DNA of 64,000 nt, taken from positions 14,283,856 through 14,347,855 of the forward strand of contig OZ022241.1 of NCBI GenBank assembly GCA_963978895.1, written 5' to 3'. The position numbers and the translations under genes were made by a program. Under the pieces are notes generated by a model that did not search any database, had not been told where the DNA came from, and saw nothing but the letters and a program-made list of their open reading frames with translations. The stretch comes from Erpobdella octoculata. Its lineage: Eukaryota > Annelida > Clitellata > Hirudinida > Erpobdellidae. This document shows positions 54,771 to 64,000 of the stretch, one piece after another (within the stretch, counting starts at the first letter, position 1; each line of letters opens with the position of its first letter).

Positions 54771-56667
54771 CAGGGCCGTAACCAGCTATGGGGCCGGGGG
54801 GGCCTGGGCCCCCCCAGTCTTGTTCAGGCCCTCCTAGTTTTGCTCGGGCCCCCCCAGCTCAATCAGGCCCCCCCAGTTTTTTGTATTGCTGTCTAGTTCA
54901 ACAAAGCAAATGTAGGCGAAGGATGATAAATTGCGTATGATTTAAAAAACATGCCTCAAAATGCCAAGTACATGTCGTCTTTTATCCAAAACGAGGTAAT
55001 CGAATTGATGGCACAGATGGTACAAGTTTTGATTGTCGAAGAATGCAAAGATTCTGACATTAACTGGTATTCGATCAAGCGCCACGAAAGTCAAGATCAG
55101 TGCAATGTTGAGGATATGTCGATTGTCATTCGCTATGTGCGTTGTGGAAAGGCAATAGAGCACATGATCTCAAAGATCAAGGCTAGTGAGTTAGATTCTA
55201 AAAGCCTGACACGTTCGCTGCTTACAGAGCTTCAGGCTCAGCAGCTGGACCCCGCTCGAATTTTGAGTCAATGTTATGACGACGCCAGTGTAATGAACGG
55301 CGGAAAGAGAGGTGTCCAGAAAATATTTCAAAACACTCTGGGCCGCCGAATTCCGTACGTGCACTGCATCGCCAACTCTATCATGTGGTTGCGCACGCTA
55401 TGGAATCAGAGATAAAGATAAACAACTTTTTTAACTTATATGAGCAATTGTATGTAGGTGACACAATAAAGCGGTTACTTACTCAAAGATGGACTGGCCC
55501 TTATAAATCTGCAATGGTTGTCAAAAACAACAGAGAGGAAATTTTGCAGATCCTCGAAATTGTTGCCAACTTAGAAAAAGCTCTGGTTGATGTGTTGGTT
55601 GAAGCAGCTGAGCTGCTCAACAAAGTTTAAAAGAAGGATTTTTTTTAAATGCCGTTGTCAAAATACTGAGCTTGCTGTCAACGGTCAGTGCTTTGTTGCA
55701 AGGTCGCTTGTGCAATTGTCTCTTGCTATGGAACTGATCTCCACAGCTAAAGAGAGCCTTCTTGCCCTGTGGTCTGCAGATGTTTTTGATCAAATGGCAG
55801 ATTCTGCTGGTTTTCCATCAAATGAGGATGACCATGTAGTGTCAGTAAAGTGCAAACAAGTTCAGAGCACCTGGCTGACCGGCTGGTCAGGTCCACTTTT
55901 GGGTCATTACCATGTTATTGGTTCTAAAGTTACTTCACGCGAGCTCATGAGCTCTACAACACCATTTTGAAATGAACCACCAATTTGGGAAGTCCAACTT
56001 GGCTTTGTTTCAAGCTGTAGGATCTTTTGTTCCATCATCTCAGAACATTCTTGTTGAGAAGTGCTTGGAACCACCACTCAGCCAGCTCCTTTGCCTCGAC
56101 CAAGTTGCCTAGTGCAATGCAACTGTGCCGTAACTAATTCCAGCCAAATTCGTCGTAGGAAGATGCAACATATGCAATGCTGCAGTACCGCGATGCATTT
56201 CCAAATGTGTATCAGCTGTATGCCTAAGCAATCACCAGCGGTGTGTCGACTGCTACGTGCGAGAGCAATTTCTCCACTCTCACGCGGATTCTGCGGCGTT
56301 ATCGCCAACCAATGGGCCTTGAGCGTAAATTTAAACTGGTATTACTTGCTTTTGAGATGGATTTTACGCTAAAAGTAGATTTGAACATTTTCATAGAAAA
56401 GTTTGCCCAAAATTCGCGTCGTATTGTTCTCTGACATCATGATCCATGTGATGTGTTTTTTTCCATGTTGATTCAGAATATTTTCAAATTCAATTAAATA
56501 TGGTAGATTAAGATTCAAATTTCAATCGCTAAACCTGTTTTTTGCGTGAAGCACATTTTGGGGGTTAAATCACTGGAATGTGCAATTTATGTGATTAGAA
56601 AATTTATACAGTGCCCCCCAAAAAGTTTTTCGGCCCCCCCACTTCCAAATTCCTGGTTACGGCCCTG
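54771..56667 (+). mobile_element. hAT element with degenerate transposase, nested
   Basis: The 15-bp ends CAGGGCCGTAACCAG (54771-54785) and its exact inverse (56653-56667) are flanked by the exact 8-bp duplication TTTACAGT (54763-54770 and 56668-56675). C/G runs lie just inside. It carries a transposase pseudogene and is inserted into the hAT element 53358-57005. Confidence 0.93.
54951..56434 (+). pseudogene. hAT (ZMYM1-like) transposase, broken by frameshifts
   Basis: The first frame (54951-55415) has SSFIQNEVIELMAQMVQVLI, MSIVIRYVRCGKAIEHM and LDPARILSQCYDDASVMNGG, then RIPYVHCIANS, the central catalytic part of ZMYM1/DUF4371-like hAT transposases. Continuations occur in other frames at 55385-55630 and 55587-55970. 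The C-terminal dimerisation motif (TATCESNFSTLTRILRRYRQ) is at 56243-56434. At least three frameshifts are needed and the N-terminal BED finger is missing, so no functional protein is made. Confidence 0.85.
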
Positions 56668-57013
56668 TTTACAGTAGATTTTGATAGTAATATCCTTGTT
56701 CACAGAGTCACAGCAGACCTCTGGAAATGCTCTTATGCTCACTCAGATGCTATGGTATGTGATCTCCCCGTGTTTTCCAGGTTTTTTGTGAGTAAAAACA
56801 AAACGAGAGTTTCGAATTTTTTTTTGAAAATTGGCCTCAACTACCCCTCACCCCGGTCAACAGGGTTTTGGGAGAAATAAGCAAAAATGTTATGCAGGGC
56901 GCAGATTTTGTGTTTTGTCCCAGGGCGCAGAAGACCCTAGCTACACCCCTGAGTGGGCCCCTAAAACATCTTGCCCCCTAAGGTTTTGCTGAAATGACGT
57001 CCCTGCAAATGAC

Positions 57014-57381
57014 GCCCGGAGATACGTGTTCCCCCTGCTTCTAGCTACGTCTTTAGAAAAAATGTTGCTAAAGTGAAGATTTACTACGCATACTTTCATT
57101 GTGAAAATGCATGGCGCCCCCATGTTCTCAGAATCATGTATCCACCTCGGGGAAGAGGTTCAAATGGTTCAAAATTTAGTAAAATATAGCTTTGACGATA
57201 CATACTTTACAATACATAAAAAAACTAATTGCTTGTACAAGGTTTCTAGTTATTAGTTATTTCATGAAATCGCTGTTGCGGTTTTAATCAACTCGTGTGA
57301 CTCAAGCTAAACATCGCCAAAAGGTCATCTTAAAAACTAGTCCTTTGCGTTTGAGTTCTTCTCTCATCGTTGAACGGTATA
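57014..57381. other. Intergenic between hAT element and LTR
   Basis: CTTCTAGCTACGTCTTTAG near 57040 recalls hAT termini (CTAGCTACACCCCTG at 56938-56952) but has no partner. No gene seen. Confidence 0.4.
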
Positions 57382-57598
57382 TGTTAATGATTATTATTAT
57401 TATTATTATTATACTTTTGTTTCATCTATGTATCTGGTAGTGTACCCTGTTCCTATTTTTCATCTGGTTCTTTGATCCTATTATCATTATTTTCGCTTGT
57501 CTCCAGTTTAGTGTCTGAATAAAGTTGTATAAACATTTATCAGTATTTGTGTTTGTCACTTCAACTACACAAAGTTGGCGACGAGAGTCGGATTGATG
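57382..57598 (+). mobile_element. Gypsy-like LTR plus primer-binding site
   Basis: It begins TGTTAATGATTATTATTATT, has AATAAAG near 57520 and ends CTTCAACTACACA near 57575. Immediately after follows AGTTGGCGACGAGAGTCGG, a sequence typical of the LTR/PBS/leader junction in Mag-like Gypsy elements. About 195 bp with TG...CA ends fits a short LTR. No gag or pol and no second LTR were found downstream, so it is a truncated 5' end. Confidence 0.5.
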
Positions 57599-59191
<1,593 letters not shown>

Positions 59192-59281
59192 CAGGAGCGT
59201 CATTGAGGGGCGGGTGATTGTGCCTCTAAGGATTTTTTAAACATTTTTTAGTCCCATGTTTTTGCTGAAACGACGCTCCTG
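59192..59281. mobile_element. Very short hAT-like MITE, 90 bp
   Basis: Ends CAGGAGCGTCATTGAG and, inverted, CAGGAGCGTCGTTTCAGC. Flanks GCCTGGTC and ACCTGGCA share CCTGG, a weak target duplication. The inner right end TTTTTGCTGAAACGACG matches the right end of the element 53358-57005 (TTTTGCTGAAATGACG). Confidence 0.55.
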
Positions 59282-59303
59282 ACCTGGCATGCAGTCGCTT
59301 ATA

Positions 59304-59692
59304 TCTATATTATAGTAGCCCACGTCACTCACTCACTCACTGATTCTGTCACGCTCACGTAATTAGTCGTATAAACGATTTCGATGTGCACGTAAGTTAT
59401 TATGCAATTGTACCTCTCAGTCCCAAAGATCAAAAGAAATAGCGCTGCAATCAAAAAATATTATATAATGAGATTTAAAAAAATCTCAGAAGCAAGGACC
59501 ACTTCTCAACGATAGCCGTCAATTCACAAGAAATGTGGTGTATACTGAAATTCTTTAATAACTAATTATTGCACTTTTTAATTTTCACATCCTTTGAATT
59601 TATATGAAATACGTTAGTAAATTGAAAATTTAAACACAATAATACATAATGAGATTTTAAAAAATCCGTCATTTTTGACGGGCCATCTCTAG
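59304..59692 (+). mobile_element. Non-autonomous Helitron-like element, 389 bp
   Basis: It starts TCTATATTATAGTAGCCCAC after an A and ends with the hairpin CCGTCATTTTTGACGG (59666-59681), seven bases, then CTAG (59689-59692) before a T. TC start, hairpin shortly before CTRR end, A|T insertion site and no target duplication are the Helitron rules. Related 3' ends occur at 5641-5711 and 52065-52150. Confidence 0.7.
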
Positions 59693-59739
59693 TATTTATA
59701 TATTAACCTCGTTTAAATTTATTAAATCAATCAATCAAT

Positions 59740-59897
<158 letters not shown>

Positions 59898-60559
59898 CCA
59901 GAACATTTTCGGAATCAGAACACACACAAAAATAAAAAAATTATTCAACAAAACCAAAACATCTTTCAAAGCCTATTTATTTGTTGACCTGTGTAATCTT
60001 GTTTTTGTTTCCGATCGCAATGAAACCCAATATCCTACTTGCCGTTAAGAATAACAGTCAAAATTATTTTCATAAATGCCTATTTGAATTATTACGCACT
60101 TTTTTAAAATTCTATTCTGTTTGTATGTGTGTGTGTGTGGCTTTCTCTGTACGTAAACCTTGCAGGTAAAATTTAACCAGCTTTTTGACTAGCTAGGAAA
60201 CTGAAACTTTCAGCATAGCTTTATAATGGATGACAATACATGATTCAATTGACTTAGACATAATTTGTAATAAATTTAGTGGTATTTAAAAATAATAAAT
60301 TTAGTGGTATTTAAAAATAATAAATTTAGTGGTATTTAAAAATAATAAATTTAGTGGTATTTAAAAATAATAAATTTAGTGGTATTTAAAAATAATAAAT
60401 TTAGTGGTATTTAAAAATAATAAATTTAGTGGTATTTAAAAATAATAAATTTAGTGGTATTTAAAAATAATAAATTTAGTGGTATTTAAAAATAATAAAT
60501 TTAGTGGTATTTAAAAATAATAAATTTAGTGGTATTTAAAAATAATAAATTTAGTGGTA

Positions 60560-62266
60560 GGGGAAGGCTGCTCAAGATGGCACGACTCACAAGATGGAAC
60601 GACGCGATTTACTATTAGGCGCTATACAAACTGCTAAATTTTTATTTACAGTTTTCTGTAGTTCACATTTGCCCATGCAATGTTGTGATTTTTATGTCAA
60701 AGTTCATAGCGATTGATATTTTATGCTAATAACAACAAATTTGTAATAATTGTTAAAAAAAAGTAAGTGTGTGTGGCTTTTTCAAATTTCATCCCCACAC
60801 ACCCACGCCTAATTTATTTTAATATGGCCATTCATTAGGTAATTTCTTAAAGTTTTTCCCTGATCAAGTGATATGGGCTATAATTGAGGGATTAGCCTGC
60901 TAAAGCATCACAAACGTGGTGTTGCTATAGTTGCCCAGGATGGAATTTTGTAAGTTGCCTAAGATGGAATGCGTTCTATCTTAGGCAACTTCATCTTGAA
61001 AGTGTTGCTATAACAAGTTATTCTTTCTAACAACAAACTGAACCATCTGCTTCGCAAAGCATTGAATTACTGGCATCTTCAAGTAGAGTAAATTTTCCAA
61101 CCAGTCCACGATTTTCACAACAAGAACTGTTTTCGATACCAAAGGCACCAGCGAAAACTGACACTGGTAAAAATAAAAGACGTGCAGAAACTTCAACGGT
61201 TCTAACAAGTTCTCCTTACAAATTGGCGTTAAGTCCAAAGAAAACCAAACAGCAAACTCCTAAACAATTATTTATGAAAGGAAGTAAGCCTGGAAATCCG
61301 GCCAAGAAGCTGAAACTTACTCCAAAAACTGGAAATCCTTCCAAGAACGTGAAACTTGCAACAAAATTTGAAAAAAGCGATAACTAATGCAGCAGAACTA
61401 ATTACAGGACCATCTAATACTACAATGTGTGAAGAACCGGATGAAGGACCAGAACCTGGTGCACTTGCCTTTCAGCAACCTAACAGTGACATGGAAACGG
61501 AAATGCCAATATCTAAAGAATCCATCGCAGTTAATGATTACGTGATAAATAAATTTTTGTGCGAAAGAAAAGTTGTCCACTATATTGGACAAATACAGCC
61601 AGTTGAAGACCATGAAATTGAAGGTGATTGGATGGTGAAATATCTGAGAAGACAAAATCAACGTGATTTCTATTTCATTGCACCTGAAAATGCTGAATGT
61701 TTTGAATTGAATCATAATCACATAATCATGAAACTTCCAAAGCCTGTTCATGAAGCTAAAACAGCAAGGCTAGCTCAAAATATTACATTTCCTGTAAATC
61801 TGTCGATTTACCCAAACTTGAACTAGGGTAACAAAAGTCAAACCAACAACATTTTACTCCGTTTGTAGTTTACATTGTTTTATTAGTTTTCAGTAGTCAG
61901 TAGTTGGGCAGTGAGCCCTATGCCCTAACTATTTTAGTTACAAAAATAAAACAAAATAAAATAATTTGTTGTTGTTATTGTGTGTTTTAATGCTAAAAAC
62001 ATTATTTTCTGTGTTTTTTCCATCTTGGGAAACTAATCGTTTCATCTTGGGCAACCAGCTTCCTAAGATGGAACACTTGAAATGTCTCGCGCAAATTAAT
62101 ATTATGATTATTATGACACAACCACAAATGTTTTTTTTTATGATTGTTGCAACTCCTTCCCGAAATGTGATTTTAATTGACTGATAAAAAAAAATAAATT
62201 TAGTGATTACAAGCAAGCACCATGAAGCTTTTTATAAAATTCGTTCCGACTTAGGCAACCTCCCCC
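60560..62266 (+). mobile_element. pogo/Tigger-like element, internally degenerate
   Basis: Ends GGGGAAGGCTGCTCAAGATGG and, inverted, GGGGGAGGTTGCCTAAGTCGG agree at about 19 of 26 positions. The flanking dinucleotide TA (60558-60559, 62267-62268) fits the TA target of Tc1/mariner-pogo. The word AAGATGGAA with GTTGCC recurs near both ends, including an inverted repeat at 60954-60969/60974-60989. It carries the C-terminal part of a transposase-like protein only. Confidence 0.65.
61031..61826 (+). pseudogene. pogo/Tigger-like transposase C-terminal region, frameshifted
   Basis: Two overlapping frames. The first (61031-61387) reads RRAETSTVLTSSPYKLALSP and KKTKQQTPKQLF, a Lys/Ser/Pro-rich segment. 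The second (61356-61826) has VNDYVINKFLCERKVVHYIG, DWMVKYLRRQNQRDFYFIAP and HNHIIMKLPKPV. The 'ND-V--KF-----V-Y-G-V' and 'I--KLP-P' pattern is common at the C-terminus of invertebrate Tigger-like proteins. The DDE core is missing, so it is a deletion derivative. Family call is from memory of the pattern. Confidence 0.55.
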
Positions 62267-62409
62267 TACTTACAAAAAAAAACAAAAAACTTGATTTAAA
62301 TATCCATCGTATTTCTAAATTGAGTGTATTTGAAATAAAAATGTGTGTTGAAAAACTCGTTTTTTTCTTTACTTGTTTTTAAAGCTGCAAATAAACAGCA
62401 TTTAAATTT

Positions 62410-62640
62410 TTGGTTTTAATTGAAAATAGTAATATGAGCGCCTATTTCGTCACGGTTGGGCTTTTTGCGGAAACTGGATGTGTTTTTTCACATGAGATAC
62501 ATCGGAATCTCCTTGACATCTATAAAGATGACTTTGAAGTATGCCTCAGAAATGAGCTTGTGCAGTTTGCTGACTACGCTAAGGCATTCAAGACGAACAG
62601 TTTTTTAGGCGAACAGCAGCTGGATCAAAAAAACCGGTAA
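62410..62640 (+). pseudogene. Possible hAT (ZMYM1-like) transposase fragment
   Basis: Seventy-six open codons with LLDIYKDDFEVCLRNELVQF followed by ADYAKAF. The 'IY-DD-E--L-NEL-QF' pattern resembles the region before the dimerisation domain of ZMYM1-like hAT proteins. No element ends were identified around it. Confidence 0.45.
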
Positions 62641-62659
62641 GTGTGTACGTACCTTTAAG

Positions 62660-62775
62660 CAGTGAGTTTACTCGCATCGCTAAGGGGTAGGCGCCTATAA
62701 ATGGCTGCCTTGCAAGGACCCATTCTCGCTTTTGAGCAAGACTTGTATGGATAAGGCGTGTGCTAAATGTGTAAC
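62660..62775 (+). mobile_element. SINE body fragment (second copy)
   Basis: GGGGTAGGCGCCTATAAATG, TTGAGCAAGACTTGTATGG and ATAAGGCGTGTGCTAAATG match the body of the SINE at 23774-24946. The tRNA-like head is missing. Confidence 0.75.
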
Positions 62776-62815
62776 TATTGCAGAGTTGACGGGTCGCAGG
62801 CGGCAGCCGTTAACC

Positions 62816-63440
62816 ATCAATCAATCAACAATATTTGTATAGCGCTCGGTCATGAACTGATCGAACAGGAATTTTTAAGTCCACGAGTGAAGTAGAGTTA
62901 GTAAAAGATGAAATAAGAGATTTCCAGAGAAAAGAAACTCGAGTAGGAAAGATAGCGTCTAGCAAAAGAAAGCTTAACAGTAAAGATACGAAAGTGACCA
63001 AGAGAGTAAAGCCCTGTACACATCGACAAACGTGAGTTGACACGACCCGATCAAATCTGACACGTCCGATACAATCGGAGTTTGTAGATGTGATATAGCC
63101 GTTAATGACATCAAACTGAGTTTAGCAAGTTTTTAAATTGCCAGCGAATCACCGATAAGATAATGTACTATAAATTTGTCAAACTATGATTTGTCCAATG
63201 GCCTGGAAGCCCTTTTCGACGTTCTACCTGACACACTTTCTCGTGATTGGTTGAAGAACAAAACTGGGTCGAAATGTAAAAAGCACGCGACTTCAACGTG
63301 CTTGTCGCTTTGGGTTTGTGCTTGACTATTTCACACCGACCGATTTGATCTGATTTTTTTTTTGGTGTTGTCGGGTTGGGTTTTTTTGTCGATGTGTACA
63401 GGGCTTAAGATCGAAGACCAGACTTACGAAGATTTGTACC
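62816..63440 (-). mobile_element. LINE 3' fragment, second copy, split by a MITE
   Basis: Same family as 4300-4625: CAATCAATCAA tail, TATAGCGCTCGG, TTTCCAGAGAAAAGAAAC, AACAGTAAAGATACGAAAGT, and after the insertion GATCGAAGACCAGACTTA. Comparison with the uninterrupted copy fixes the MITE boundaries exactly. Confidence 0.7.
63010..63405. mobile_element. Harbinger-like MITE with TAA target duplication
   Basis: The ends are an exact 21-bp inverted repeat starting AGCCCTGTACACATCGACAA, flanked by TAA on both sides (63007-63009 and 63406-63408). The uninterrupted LINE copy at ~4543-4552 lacks the insert. A 3-bp TWA duplication and CTGTACAC-type ends fit PIF/Harbinger. No coding sequence in 396 bp. 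Confidence 0.8.
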
Positions 63441-64000
63441 TATTATTGCGTTTATCAATCTAATCAAAGAATCATTTGATTAGGCGCTCCCTTATCGACA
63501 AAGTCCATTACGGGAGCGCCCTAGTGGGCCTACTCTCACCGCGTGAAGCGGCCTTATAGTTTGCGATAATAAGCTAATAAATTAAACCTTTTGCAGTGTG
63601 GGTTTTAGGTACTGAATGAAAGAAAATCAAGATATCGTACAACCATAGATATCTATGCGTACAACGTACCACGGCCAACAGATAAATTCTGTATATCTAT
63701 GATAATGATGACCACTACAACCGGAAAAAAAATTGGCGAAAATTCAATATTCATAAAGAGTAACATTTATATTAAACAATATAATTTTCTATTAATTTAC
63801 GATAGCCATGATCAATTTTCAAAAACTGTTTTGAAAACTTTAAAAAAAAAACAGTTTTCAAATTTTTTGAATAATACTTAACTTTTAAATTTTGTTTACG
63901 TCTTAAAAATTTATATGTGCTTTAAAATCGGATTAACTTTCTATCAACGTTATTCACAGACGTTATTTGGATCAAAATATTTTTATCAGGTTTATTTTTC
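63441..64000. other. Non-coding end of window
   Basis: AT-rich. TACGGGAGCGCCCTAGTGGG at 63507-63526 is a GC-rich island, and ATAGATATCTAT palindromes occur near 63646-63658. No gene or element assigned. Confidence 0.4.

Larger units (their letters stand above)
53358..57005. mobile_element. hAT-type element containing a minisatellite and a second hAT
   Basis: The left end is CAGGGACGACAATTAGGGGG; the right end inverts to CAGGGACGTCATTTCAGC with CCTTAGGGGGC further in. The exact target duplication CAAATGAC is at 53350-53357 and 57006-57013. It is 3648 bp, of which 54771-56667 is a later hAT insertion. The remainder is mostly a GC-rich ~38-bp tandem array. Confidence 0.8.
60120..62392 (+). repeat. 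25-bp-unit repeat family (copy 2), split by pogo-like element
   Basis: The order GTGTGTGTGTGGCTTTCTCT, CAGCTTTTTGACTAGCTAGG, an array of about 11 units of AATAAATTTAGTGGTATTTA plus AAAAT (60285-60557), then after the insertion CGTATTTCTAAATTGAGTGT and GAAAAACTCGTTTTTT mirrors the copy at 16790-17112, which has only three units. Confidence 0.8.

Noticed and set aside
60285..60557. Regular 25-bp repeats considered as a CRISPR-like array
   Set aside because: Units are contiguous with no spacers, in a metazoan genome; it is a minisatellite within a dispersed repeat.

Overview
This is an AT-rich, intron- and transposon-rich stretch of an invertebrate animal genome. No bacterial signals are seen. 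Genes are split into short exons with GT/AG introns, and simple-sequence arrays are very long. The organism is not resolved; a type III (laminin-G-containing) classical cadherin points to a non-vertebrate metazoan.

Two host genes lie on the + strand. (1) 6140-29210 is the 3' part of an invertebrate classical (CadN-like) cadherin: 27 exons whose phases all close to give 1805 codons plus stop. The order is about seven EC repeats, non-chordate region, EGF, LamG, EGF, LamG, EGF, transmembrane segment and beta-catenin-binding tail. Its 5' end lies outside the window. (2) 42281-50089 is a TFCP2/LBP-1 (CP2-family) transcription factor with CP2 DNA-binding domain, SAM-like domain and C-terminal oligomerisation region, ending at a TGA at 50087. 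About 22 exons close in frame to 933 codons, with uncertainty around two internal tandem arrays.

Nearly everything else is mobile or repetitive DNA, much of it nested. 1-6139 holds a hAT-type element (505-4915, 8-bp target duplication) split by a P-element-like transposon (790-4028, perfect 38-bp terminal inverted repeats, 7-bp target duplication) carrying a THAP-domain transposase with one frameshift. The cadherin introns hold hAT and Helitron-like elements, a tRNA-derived SINE that was itself hit by a hAT element, and an ~836-bp tetranucleotide array. 29.3-42.2 kb is intergenic, with an LTR-element remnant, a hAT element containing a LINE fragment, and a short palindrome at 30548-30585 that looks like a P-element excision scar. 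50.1-64 kb is a graveyard of hAT, Helitron, pogo-like, LTR, LINE and Harbinger-like elements and arrays.

The most interesting signals are the near-intact P-like element with its candidate excision footprint; a minisatellite that multiplies a cadherin 3' splice site, and an array next to a TFCP2 donor; and a precisely reconstructable insertion history. Coordinates of introns, target duplications and inverted repeats were read by eye; family names for mobile elements rest on terminal motifs and recognised domains, not on database searches.
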